NCBI GenBank assembly: GCA_903825255.1
Contig: CAIJZZ010000030.1
Span: forward strand, 1 to 64,000
Length of the DNA: 64,000 bases
Direction of reading: 5' to 3'
Origin: an uncultured bacterium
Lineage (GTDB): Bacteria; Patescibacteriota; Minisyncoccia; Phycocordibacterales; UBA9973
Position 1 is the stretch's first letter. Every line of letters starts with the position of its first letter. The translations under genes and the position numbers were made by a program. Below, in pieces: positions 27,100 to 36,132 of the stretch. The notes below the pieces were generated by a model, which had not been told where the DNA came from, searched no databases, and was given only the letters and a program-made list of their open reading frames with translations.

Positions 27100-27531
27100 A
27101 TGGGAAAAACAAAAATTACAACTGAAAATAATACTGAAGCTACTCCTGAGACAAAAGTAGCCACAGCTAAAACTCCAAAGAAAAAAATTACCTCTGGGAT
27201 TTTATTTGTCGAAGCCACTTTTAACAATACGAAAGTCATTTTTGGAGACAAATCAGGAAATGTTTTATTTTGGTCTAGCGCCGGTAGTTTAGGTTTTCGT
27301 GGGGCTAAAAAGGGTACACCTTTTGCTGCATCCAAAGTCGGAGATTTGATCGGAGATAAAGCTTTAACCCTAGGAATAAAAGATGCTGATGTTGTAGTTT
27401 GTGGAGTTGGGTCTGGACGTGAGCCAGCGATTAGAGCTTTTATGGCTCATAACATAGAAATAACATCTATCAAAGATGCTACCCCAGTGCCACACAATGG
27501 TCCGAAACCTAAAAAGCCAAGACGAGTATAA
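27100..27531 (+). CDS. rpsK: 30S ribosomal protein S11
   Basis: FVEATFNNTKVIFGDKSGNVLFWSSAGSLGFRGAKKGTPFAA; PHNGPKPKKPRRV. Confidence 0.97.
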   Translation: MGKTKITTENNTEATPETKVATAKTPKKKITSGILFVEATFNNTKVIFGDKSGNVLFWSSAGSLGFRGAKKGTPFAASKVGDLIGDKALTLGIKDADVVVCGVGSGREPAIRAFMAHNIEITSIKDATPVPHNGPKPKKPRRV

Positions 27532-27552
27532 TGAGAATTTAATTTAAATAAT

Positions 27553-28161
27553 ATGATATCAAAACCAAAATTTAAAATTTGTAAAAGATTAGGTCCAGGA
27601 GTTTATGACAAATGTCAGACTTCAAAGTTTTCATCTTCCTCTGGCGCAAGTGGTAAAGCATTTGGAGGACGTCGTCCAAAAGCTCTTTCTGAATATGGAA
27701 CTCAACTTATTGAAAAACAAAAAATACGTTTTTCTTACGGTATCACTGAGCGTCAGCTTTCAAACTATGTTAAGAAAGCTTCACATATAAAAGGTGCTGG
27801 TACTGCTGAGAAATTTTATGAAGGACTCGAGGCTAGATTAGATAACGTAGTTTATCGAATGGGTTTAGCTAACAGTAGACGCGGTTCCAGACAGATGGTT
27901 TCCCATGGACATTTCATTGTTAATGATAAAAAAGTGACTATTCCTTCATTTGAAGTAAAACCTGGAGATATAATAAAAATTCGTGAAGGTTCAAAGACCA
28001 AGAAAATTTTTGATGATTTAGTTAACAGAATTAAAGATTATAACCCTCCAGTATGGCTCACTTTTGATGCAGTAAAGATGGAAGGTAAAATGCTAGACAA
28101 ACCTAAAAATATTGAGACCTTTCTTGATCTTAATGCAGTGTTAGAGTTTTATAGTCGTTAA
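27553..28161 (+). CDS. rpsD: 30S ribosomal protein S4
   Basis: KIRFSYGITERQLSNYVKKA, LEARLDNVVYRMGLANSRRGSRQMVSHGHFIVN. Confidence 0.97.
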   Translation: MISKPKFKICKRLGPGVYDKCQTSKFSSSSGASGKAFGGRRPKALSEYGTQLIEKQKIRFSYGITERQLSNYVKKASHIKGAGTAEKFYEGLEARLDNVVYRMGLANSRRGSRQMVSHGHFIVNDKKVTIPSFEVKPGDIIKIREGSKTKKIFDDLVNRIKDYNPPVWLTFDAVKMEGKMLDKPKNIETFLDLNAVLEFYSR

Positions 28162-28211
28162 TTTGTTTTTTGTTTATTATTAAAATTTATAAGTAACTTT
28201 TTTTAAAAAAA

Positions 28212-29186
28212 ATGCCTGAATATAAAATAATTATGCCTTCTAAGCCCCGTGTTGTTTTAGAAGAGGGGGACAAAGGAGTTTTTGAAATAGACGGTTTATA
28301 TCCCGGTTATGGCCACACTCTTGGTAATAGTTTAAGAAGAATTATTCTTTCTTCACTACCTGGTGCAAGTATTACATCTATAAAGATAGATGGAGTTTCT
28401 CATGAATTTCAGACAATGGATGGAATCAAGGAAGATGTTATAGTTATTATTTTGAATCTTAAAAAGATTCGTTTTAAGATGGCATCAGACGAGCCTCAGA
28501 CTGTGACTCTTTCCATTAAAGGACCAAAAGATGTGACGGCTGCAGATATAAAAACTAGTGGACAAGTAGAAGTTTTAAACAAAGATGTTCATATTGCTGA
28601 AGTTACTGGGAAGGTTGATTTAAATATTGAAATGAAAATTGAGAAAGGTTTAGGCTTTATCTCAAAAGAAATGTTACAAAAAGAAAAGGTAGATATTGGT
28701 ATGATTGCCGTTGATGCTATTTTTACTCCGATCCGTCGTGTTTTTTACGAAGTAGAAAATATGCGTGTAGGTGATAAGACGAACCACAATCGTTTAAGAA
28801 TTTCGATTGAAACAGATGGCACCCTCACTCCACGTGAAGCTCTTTCAAAATCAATTGAAATTATGATCAATCAATTAAAAGCGATTATTGATTTCAAAGA
28901 ACCAGAAGTAGAAGTCATTAAGGAAAAGAAATCTGTCAGCAAAGAGGATGAATCAAAAGAAGAAAAAAAAGATGATGATTTTACAGATGTTTTAAAAACT
29001 AGAATTGACAGTTTAGATCTTTCGACTAGAACCTTAAATGCTTTAACGACTGCTAATATCAGAACATTAGGAGGACTAGCAAGGAAAAAAAGAGAAGATT
29101 TATTAGAAGTTGAAGGAATTGGTGAAAAAGGAATAACTGAAATTAAAAAAGTATTAGGTAAATTTGGTCTTAATTTGAAAGAATAA
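28212..29186 (+). CDS. rpoA: RNA polymerase subunit alpha
   Basis: PGYGHTLGNSLRRIILSSLPGASITSIKIDGVSHEF; C-terminal alphaCTD present. Confidence 0.97.
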   Translation: MPEYKIIMPSKPRVVLEEGDKGVFEIDGLYPGYGHTLGNSLRRIILSSLPGASITSIKIDGVSHEFQTMDGIKEDVIVIILNLKKIRFKMASDEPQTVTLSIKGPKDVTAADIKTSGQVEVLNKDVHIAEVTGKVDLNIEMKIEKGLGFISKEMLQKEKVDIGMIAVDAIFTPIRRVFYEVENMRVGDKTNHNRLRISIETDGTLTPREALSKSIEIMINQLKAIIDFKEPEVEVIKEKKSVSKEDESKEEKKDDDFTDVLKTRIDSLDLSTRTLNALTTANIRTLGGLARKKREDLLEVEGIGEKGITEIKKVLGKFGLNLKE

Positions 29187-29195
29187 TTTAAATAT

Positions 29196-29549
29196 ATGCG
29201 ACACCATAATAATAAAAGAAAATTCGGCAGAACCAAAAACGTGCGAAATGCATTAGTTAATTCTTTAGCCTTGAATTTGATTGTTCGTGAGAAAATAAAA
29301 ACTACCGAGCCGAAAGCTAAAGAATTACGACCTTTTATTGAAAAGCTTGTAACTCGTGCTAAGAGAAAAGATTTAGCTTCACGTAAATTAGTTATTTCCA
29401 AACTTTCAAACAGAAGTAAAGAAGTGAAAAAGCTTTTTGAGGTGATCGCCCCAAGATATACAGATAAGAAAGGTGGTTACACTCGAGTTTTGAAATTAGG
29501 AGCCCGTAAGTCCGACGGTGCTAAGATGGCCATTATTGAGTTTGTATAA
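29196..29549 (+). CDS. rplQ: 50S ribosomal protein L17
   Basis: RKFGRTKNVRNALVNSLALNLIVREKIKTTEPKAKELRPFIEKL. Confidence 0.96.
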   Translation: MRHHNNKRKFGRTKNVRNALVNSLALNLIVREKIKTTEPKAKELRPFIEKLVTRAKRKDLASRKLVISKLSNRSKEVKKLFEVIAPRYTDKKGGYTRVLKLGARKSDGAKMAIIEFV

Positions 29550-29568
29550 TTTATAAAAATGATTTAAT

Positions 29569-29922
29569 ATGGAAAAGCAAATGAAAACAATTGATGCAAG
29601 TGGAAGAACATTAGGTAGAGTTGCCTCAGAGGTAGCCATGTCTTTAATGGGTAAAACAAAACCTTCTTTTGAAAGAAACATTTATTCAGGATTTCCAGTA
29701 AAAGTAATAAATAGTTCCAAGATTAAAATAACCGCTAAGAAATTAGATACAATTGTGCATAAAAGATATTCTGGAATGCGTGGCGGTTTACGTATTATGA
29801 AAGGGACTGAAACATCAGAAAAAAAAGGAATGAAGGAGCTTGTGAAGCTTGCTGTTTACCAAATGTTACCAGACAATAAAATAAGACGTGAGATGATGAA
29901 AAATTTAAAGATTGAAGATTAA
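29569..29922 (+). CDS. rplM: 50S ribosomal protein L13
   Basis: IDASGRTLGRVASEVAMSLMGKTKPSF; YQMLPDNKIRREMMKNLKI. Confidence 0.95.
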   Translation: MEKQMKTIDASGRTLGRVASEVAMSLMGKTKPSFERNIYSGFPVKVINSSKIKITAKKLDTIVHKRYSGMRGGLRIMKGTETSEKKGMKELVKLAVYQMLPDNKIRREMMKNLKIED

Positions 29923-29927
29923 TTATT

Positions 29928-30356
29928 ATGGATAAAGAAAAAAAGACAACTAAAAAAGGATATATTGAAGCAATAGGCCGACGTAAGACTTCTACTGCAC
30001 GAGTTCGTATTAGTGAAGCTGCTAAGTTTAGTTTTATTGTAAACGGCGAAGACGCCAAAGAATATTTTAAGACTGAAGATCAAAAGCGTTTGATTTTAGA
30101 TCCGATAGTCAAAGGTGCAGTTTCCAATAAACAAGATTCTAAATGGGCAATTGAGGCGAAAGTTATGGGTGGTGGTATTCATTCCCAAGCAGAAGCTATT
30201 AGACATGGTTTAGCTAGAGCACTAGTAGATCATGATATAGAACTTCGAGGAAAGTTGAAAACACTAGGTTTCTTAAAGCGAGATCAGAGGTCTAAAGAGC
30301 GTAGAAAATTCGGTTTGAAGAAAGCTCGCAAAGCCCCACAATGGTCTAAGCGTTAA
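29928..30356 (+). CDS. rpsI: 30S ribosomal protein S9
   Basis: EAIGRRKTSTARVRI; GGGIHSQAEAIRHGLARALV; KFGLKKARKAPQWSKR. Confidence 0.97.
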   Translation: MDKEKKTTKKGYIEAIGRRKTSTARVRISEAAKFSFIVNGEDAKEYFKTEDQKRLILDPIVKGAVSNKQDSKWAIEAKVMGGGIHSQAEAIRHGLARALVDHDIELRGKLKTLGFLKRDQRSKERRKFGLKKARKAPQWSKR

Positions 30357-30378
30357 AATTTTAAATAAAATAATTATA

Positions 30379-30405
30379 AAAAGAGAGTTGAAAAACTCTC
30401 TTTTT
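30379..30405 (+). terminator. Rho-independent terminator
   Basis: AAAGAGAGTTgaaaAACTCTCTTTTT after rpsI. Confidence 0.85.
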
Positions 30406-30421
30406 ATGTTAATATAAAGTT

Positions 30422-31036
30422 ATGAAAGATGAAGATTTAAAAAATAAAGAAGAAAGTGAAATTGAAGTTAAACCAATAGATATTCCAGAGGAGGATGATG
30501 TTGTTGAATTTGAGTTTAACGATGATGGGGAGGAAGATTTAAAGAAAACTCTTAAGAAATTAAGAGCTGATTTAAAAATATATAAGAAAGAAAAGGAAGA
30601 ATATTTGACTGGTTGGCAGAAAGAGCGAGCGGATTTTATTAATTATAAAAAAGGAGAAGATGATCGCAAGGCTAATTTTTCAGAAGCGATGCGTGAAAGA
30701 ATACTTATGCGTTTTTTGACCGTTTCTGATAGCTTTAATATGGCTTTTGCTAATAAAGAAGCTTGGGAAAAAGTAGATGAAAATTGGCGCAAAGGAGTGG
30801 AATATATTTATTCTCAAATGAATGTTATTTTTGAAGAATTTGGATTGAAGCCAGTAGGAGAAATCGGAGAAGCTTTTGATCCATCTCTTCATCAATCAAT
30901 TGAAATGGTTGTCACCGATAAAAAAGAAGATGATCATAAGATTGCAGAAGTAGTCTTACGAGGTTACAAATTAACTGACCGGGTCATTCGAGCTGCGCGG
31001 GTAAACGTGTATGAATATAAAGAATCCGGAAAATAG
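30422..31036 (+). CDS. grpE: Nucleotide exchange factor GrpE
   Basis: GWQKERADFINYKKGEDDRK... EEFGLKPVGEIGEAFDPSLHQSIEMV... VLRGYKLTDRVIRAARVNVYE. Confidence 0.92.
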   Translation: MKDEDLKNKEESEIEVKPIDIPEEDDVVEFEFNDDGEEDLKKTLKKLRADLKIYKKEKEEYLTGWQKERADFINYKKGEDDRKANFSEAMRERILMRFLTVSDSFNMAFANKEAWEKVDENWRKGVEYIYSQMNVIFEEFGLKPVGEIGEAFDPSLHQSIEMVVTDKKEDDHKIAEVVLRGYKLTDRVIRAARVNVYEYKESGK

Positions 31037-32690
31037 AAATTGTCAGAATTGTCGCAAAAATTTCACTATTGAAATAGAGGATTTTAACTTTTATGAAAAG
31101 ATAAAAGTACCGGCACCGACGTGGTGTCCGGAATGTCGTCAGCAAAGACGTTATGCTTGGCGCAATGAGCGCACTTTGTACAGGCGTGATTGTGATCTAT
31201 GTGGTAAAAGTACCGTTACAATTTATTCACCAAATAAAGATTTAATAGTATATTGTTTGAAGTGTTGGTGGGGTGACGGATGGGATGCAAGTTTTTATGG
31301 ACGAGATTTCGATTTCTCTCGAACATTTTTTGAACAATATAAAGAATTACAATCAAAAGTTCCGAGAATGGCTTTACTTTCAAAAAACAGTATAAATTCA
31401 GATTATACAAATCACTCAGGAGATAATAAAAATACTTATTTATCTTTTTGTTGTTTTGATACAGAAGACGTTTTTTATTCAACCTGGGTAATGAAATCCA
31501 GAAACTCAATGGAATGCAGTTATATTTATGATAGTGGTGAAAGACTTTATCAGTGCATTGATTCACGAAAAGTTTATCATTGTCAGTATAGTTTTTTATT
31601 AGAAAATTGTGTTGACAGTCTATATTGTTATGATTGTCACAATTGTAATAATTGTTTTATGTCTTCAAATTTGCGTAATAAAAGTTATGTTTTTAAAAAT
31701 GAACAATATTCACGCGAAGGTTATTTAGAAAAAATTAAAGAATACGATCTTGGATCCTATGAGACTCGTGAAAAATTGAGATTAGAATTTTTAGATTTAA
31801 TGCTTCAGAATTCTATTCATCGTTATGCCATAATGGAACGCAATATAAATTCTATTGGTAATCAACTATACAATAGTAAAAATTCAAAATATTGTTTTGA
31901 TGCTGAGGTGCTTGAAGATACAAAATACCTTTACGCTTCACTGCAATTGAAGAATTCAATGGATCTTTATCATATCGGCTGGAATACTGAGCTCGCTTAT
32001 GAAATTCATGGCAGTCGAGGGCTTTATAATTCTCAATTTTGTCATCTTTGCTATGACAATCAAGAATTACAATATTGCGATTCGTGTCAAAATTGTAAGA
32101 GTCTTTTTGGCTGTATTTCCGTGAAGAAAGGTAATTATATGATTTTAAATAAAAAATATGAGAAAGTTGAATATGAAGCATTAAAAGGTAAAATTATCGA
32201 ACATATGAAAAGCACCGGAGAATATGGAGAATTTTTTCCTCCTTCCATTGCACCGGTGTGTTATAACGAAACACAGGGTAATTATTATATGCCTGAAACT
32301 AGAGAAACAATTTTGGCTCGTGGCTGGACTTGGGAAGATCAAGTTTTGGGAACATATGGTAAAGAGACGATTAAAACAGAAGATATTCCAGATGATATAA
32401 AAAATATCACAGATGATTTTATTTTTAATATTTTAAAATGCGAAGATTGTAATAAAAATTTTAATATTATTCCTAATGAATTAAATTTTTATCGTCGCGA
32501 AGAAGTTCCGATACCACATAAATGCCCTGAATGTCGTTATAAGATGCGTTTCGCTATTCGTTTACCTCGTCGTCTTTGGCATCGAAAATGCATGAATGAA
32601 GGCTGTCAAAATGAATTTGAAACTCCATATGCACCAGAAAGAAAAGAAATGGTTTTTTGTGAGTCGTGTTATAACAAAAAGATTTATTAA
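31011..32690 (+). CDS. Large multi-zinc-ribbon protein, paralog 1
   Basis: N-term NCQNCRKNFTIEIEDFNFYEKIKVPAPTWCPECRQQRRYAWRNERTLYRRDCDLCGKS; C-term CEDCNKNFNIIPNELNFYRREEVPIPHKCPECRYKMRFAIRLPRRLWHRKCM...NEFETPYAPERKEMVFCESCYNKKIY. Start overlaps grpE by 26 nt. Confidence 0.85.
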   Translation: MNIKNPENRNCQNCRKNFTIEIEDFNFYEKIKVPAPTWCPECRQQRRYAWRNERTLYRRDCDLCGKSTVTIYSPNKDLIVYCLKCWWGDGWDASFYGRDFDFSRTFFEQYKELQSKVPRMALLSKNSINSDYTNHSGDNKNTYLSFCCFDTEDVFYSTWVMKSRNSMECSYIYDSGERLYQCIDSRKVYHCQYSFLLENCVDSLYCYDCHNCNNCFMSSNLRNKSYVFKNEQYSREGYLEKIKEYDLGSYETREKLRLEFLDLMLQNSIHRYAIMERNINSIGNQLYNSKNSKYCFDAEVLEDTKYLYASLQLKNSMDLYHIGWNTELAYEIHGSRGLYNSQFCHLCYDNQELQYCDSCQNCKSLFGCISVKKGNYMILNKKYEKVEYEALKGKIIEHMKSTGEYGEFFPPSIAPVCYNETQGNYYMPETRETILARGWTWEDQVLGTYGKETIKTEDIPDDIKNITDDFIFNILKCEDCNKNFNIIPNELNFYRREEVPIPHKCPECRYKMRFAIRLPRRLWHRKCMNEGCQNEFETPYAPERKEMVFCESCYNKKIY

Positions 32691-32697
32691 AATTGAA

Positions 32698-34365
32698 ATG
32701 GAAAATAAAAGTGAAAACAAAATATGTCAAAACTGTCACACGGAATTCATAATTGAACCAGACGATTTCAATTTTTATGAAAAAATGCAGGTGCCAGCAC
32801 CCGAAAAATGTCCAGATTGTAGACAGCAATTGCGAATGCTTTATCGGAATTTTAAAACTCTTTACAGAAGACCTTCTAGCCTATCTGGGAAAATGATTAT
32901 TTCTATGTATGATTCTGATGTGTTATTTCCTGTTTATGATGTTGCCGAATGGTGGAGTGATGATTGGGAAGGGTTGTCCTATGGACAGGAAATTGATTGG
33001 GATAAGACGATTTTTGAGCAATTAGATTCCTTATTTAATATAGTTCCTCATATATGTGTAATGAACACTAAGAGTGAAAATTGTGAGTATTCAAATATGG
33101 TAATTTCTAGTAGAAATTGTTATTTAAATTTTGGCTGTGTGGAAAATGAAAATTGTGATTATGGACATATTGTTTGGAATTCCAGAGATTCTATAGACAA
33201 TCTTTATATATATAAATCTGAAGCTTGTTATGAATGTATTGATTGTATAAATTGTAATAACCTTCTCTTTTCTCAAGAATGCGAAAGTTGTGCTGAGAGT
33301 ATTGGCCTTTTTGACTGCAAGGGTTGTGTGAATTGTATTGGTTGTGTTGGTCTTATAAATAAGTCTTACTATATTTTTAATAAGCCAGCGAATAAACAAG
33401 AATATGATTCATATTTGAAATACAATCCGATCAGTGATAATAAAAATATTATTAAGATTTTAGAAGAAAGAGAAAAACTACGCAAAGAAATTCCCCAAAG
33501 ATCCTTTTTTGGTTTTAGAAATAATAATGTTTCAGGTAATCATATATATAATGCTAGAAATGTTCACTATTCTTTTGATGTTAAAGGAGGAGAAAATTCT
33601 AAATTTTGTTTTACTACAAGAAAAGCCTTGGATAGTTATGATGCTTCTTTCAATCCTGATATTTCTGAATGCTATCAAATATTAAATTGTACTGGAAGCA
33701 ATAAAGTGTTATTTTCGCAAGGGGTGATTGATTCCCACGATGCACATTATTCTGACTTTTGTTACAATTGTGACAATATTTTTGGTTGTTGTGGGCTTCG
33801 CAAAAAATCTCATTGCATATTTAATAAGCAGTATTCAAAAGAAGAATATAAAGATATTTTATCTAAGATAATAAAAAAAATGAAAGAAGATAATGAATGG
33901 GGTCTTTTTCTTTCTGAAAAATTAAAAGTCTTTACTTATAATGAATCAATTGCAAATGAATATATGCCACTTAGTAAAGAAGAGGCATTAAATAAGGGTT
34001 TTGGCTGGAAAGATACTATACCAAGTACTAGTGGTCAAGAAACTATTAATTTTGAGAAATTACCAAAAGATCCTAAAGAGTATGATGAAAATTTATTAAA
34101 AGAAGTTTTTGCTTGTGATGAATGTCATAAAAATTATCGCTTGATAAGCAGGGAAATAGCTTTTTACAAAAGACAACATTTATCATTACCCCAAAAGTGT
34201 TTTAATTGTCGGCATGAAAATAGAATGAAATTACGAAACCCTAGGACTTTATTTGATGCAATATGTACAAAGTGTGGCAAAGATATAAAAACTTCTTATG
34301 ATCAAAATAAACAAAAAATTTATAAAATTTATTGCGAGGAATGTTATAACAAAGAAGTATATTAA
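32698..34365 (+). CDS. Large multi-zinc-ribbon protein, paralog 2
   Basis: Start at ATG 32698 (MENKSENKICQNCHTEFIIEPDDFNFYEKMQVPAPEKCPDCRQQLRMLYRN); C-term YCEECYNKEVY. ORF track start 32596 overlaps paralog 1. Confidence 0.85.
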   Translation: MENKSENKICQNCHTEFIIEPDDFNFYEKMQVPAPEKCPDCRQQLRMLYRNFKTLYRRPSSLSGKMIISMYDSDVLFPVYDVAEWWSDDWEGLSYGQEIDWDKTIFEQLDSLFNIVPHICVMNTKSENCEYSNMVISSRNCYLNFGCVENENCDYGHIVWNSRDSIDNLYIYKSEACYECIDCINCNNLLFSQECESCAESIGLFDCKGCVNCIGCVGLINKSYYIFNKPANKQEYDSYLKYNPISDNKNIIKILEEREKLRKEIPQRSFFGFRNNNVSGNHIYNARNVHYSFDVKGGENSKFCFTTRKALDSYDASFNPDISECYQILNCTGSNKVLFSQGVIDSHDAHYSDFCYNCDNIFGCCGLRKKSHCIFNKQYSKEEYKDILSKIIKKMKEDNEWGLFLSEKLKVFTYNESIANEYMPLSKEEALNKGFGWKDTIPSTSGQETINFEKLPKDPKEYDENLLKEVFACDECHKNYRLISREIAFYKRQHLSLPQKCFNCRHENRMKLRNPRTLFDAICTKCGKDIKTSYDQNKQKIYKIYCEECYNKEVY

Positions 34366-34368
34366 TTT

Positions 34369-36069
34369 ATGAAATCAGAAGTTAAACAATGCCAAAACTG
34401 CAAAAACGACTTTATTATTGAGCCAGATGATTTTTCTTTTTATGAAAAAATGAGAGTGTCAACACCGACGTTTTGCCCAGAATGCAGATTTATCCGACGA
34501 CTTTGTTGGCGTAATGAAAGATCATTATATAAACGCATATGTGATTTATGTAAAAAAAATATTATTTCAATGTATGACAAAGATGTCACTTTTCCGGTTT
34601 ATTGTCCGGATTGTTGGCGTAGTGATGCTTGGAATCCCATGGAATATGGAAAAGAATATGATTTTTTAAAATCATTTTTTGATCAATTTAAAGAATTATT
34701 TTATAAAGTTCCACGTATTTCTGTTTGGTCACTTAGAAATAATATAAATGTTGAATATGCCAATTTTGTTTATAATTCGAAAAATATTTACCTATCTTAT
34801 TCAATAATTGATGATTCAGAAGATATCTTTTTTTCAAGTAACCTTGATGATTCAAAATCAATGATTGATGTATATAATGCATCAAAAAGTGAATTTGTTT
34901 ACGAATCTATAGGATCTGTAAAAAACTATAATTGCAAATATACATATTGGTCATCAAGTTGTGTTGATTGTAGTTTTATCCTTGATTGCATAAATTGCTC
35001 GGATTGTTTTGCTTGTGTAAATTTAAGAAATCAAAAATATTGTATTTGGAATGTGGAATATTCGAAAGAAGAATATTTAAATAAAATTAAAAAAATTAAT
35101 ATAGGAAGCTATGAATCACTTCAAAAAAACATACGTGAGTTTTGGGATTTTTCTTTAAAATTTCCTAGAAAATATACTCGAATATTAAATAGTCATAATT
35201 CTAGTGGTGATGAACTTCGTGATTGTAAAAATGTTAATTATTCATTTAATTGTTTTAATTCAGAAAATGCAAAATATGGATATAGATCTCCTAGTATAAA
35301 AGATGCTATGGATATAAACCATTTTCATAATGCTGAATTAGCTTATGAACATTCGACTGGAGGCTCATTCAATAGTTCTAATATTAAATTTATTATTAAT
35401 GGTGGAGATGCAACAAATGGATTAGAATATAGTGATTTTTGTCATTCTTCAAATAATCTCTTTGCGTGTATTGGTATAAAGTCAAAAAATTATTGTATTT
35501 TTAATAAGCAATATGGAAAAGCAGAATATTTTGAAATAGTAGAAAAAATTAAGAAGCAGATGAATAAAATGCCTTACATAGATAAAAAAGGTAATGAATA
35601 TAAATATGGAGAATTTTTTCCTTCTGAGCTTTCACCCTTTGGTTATAATGAAACGGTTGCTAATGATCATTTTCCATTAGAAAAGGAAAAAATTTTAGAA
35701 GGAGGTTATAATTGGAAAAATAAAGAAGAAAACAAATATAAAATTACGAAAAAAGCAAAAGAATTACCAGACGATATAAAAGATGTTGACGATTCAATTT
35801 TAAATGAAGTGATAGAATGTGCTCAATCAAAAAAGGCTTTTAAAATAACACCCTTTGAACTTCAGTTTTATCGTAGAATGAATATTCCGATTCCTAGACT
35901 TCATCAAGACGAAAGATACAAAAAAAGGCTTACCTTGAGAAATCCAATGAAACTCTGGCATCGAAAGTGTATGCATAAAGATTGTGTGAATGAATTTGAA
36001 ACTCCTTATGCGCCAGAACGGCAGGAGATAATTTATTGCGAACGTTGTTATCAGCAAGAAGTTTATTAA
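34369..36069 (+). CDS. Large multi-zinc-ribbon protein, paralog 3
   Basis: KQCQNCKNDFIIEPDDFSFYEKMRVSTPTFCPECRFIRRLCWRNERSLYKRICDLC; C-term NEFETPYAPERQEIIYCERCYQQEVY. Confidence 0.85.
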   Translation: MKSEVKQCQNCKNDFIIEPDDFSFYEKMRVSTPTFCPECRFIRRLCWRNERSLYKRICDLCKKNIISMYDKDVTFPVYCPDCWRSDAWNPMEYGKEYDFLKSFFDQFKELFYKVPRISVWSLRNNINVEYANFVYNSKNIYLSYSIIDDSEDIFFSSNLDDSKSMIDVYNASKSEFVYESIGSVKNYNCKYTYWSSSCVDCSFILDCINCSDCFACVNLRNQKYCIWNVEYSKEEYLNKIKKINIGSYESLQKNIREFWDFSLKFPRKYTRILNSHNSSGDELRDCKNVNYSFNCFNSENAKYGYRSPSIKDAMDINHFHNAELAYEHSTGGSFNSSNIKFIINGGDATNGLEYSDFCHSSNNLFACIGIKSKNYCIFNKQYGKAEYFEIVEKIKKQMNKMPYIDKKGNEYKYGEFFPSELSPFGYNETVANDHFPLEKEKILEGGYNWKNKEENKYKITKKAKELPDDIKDVDDSILNEVIECAQSKKAFKITPFELQFYRRMNIPIPRLHQDERYKKRLTLRNPMKLWHRKCMHKDCVNEFETPYAPERQEIIYCERCYQQEVY

Positions 36070-36132
36070 TTATTATTTTTTGAATTTGTGTGGTATAATA
36101 TAGACGAGACATAGAAGTCTCGCTTTGTTTTT

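Noticed and set aside
32596-32697. N-terminal extension of zinc-ribbon paralog 2 as given in the ORF track
   Set aside because: It overlaps the conserved C-terminus of paralog 1; the family N-terminus begins at the ATG at 32698.
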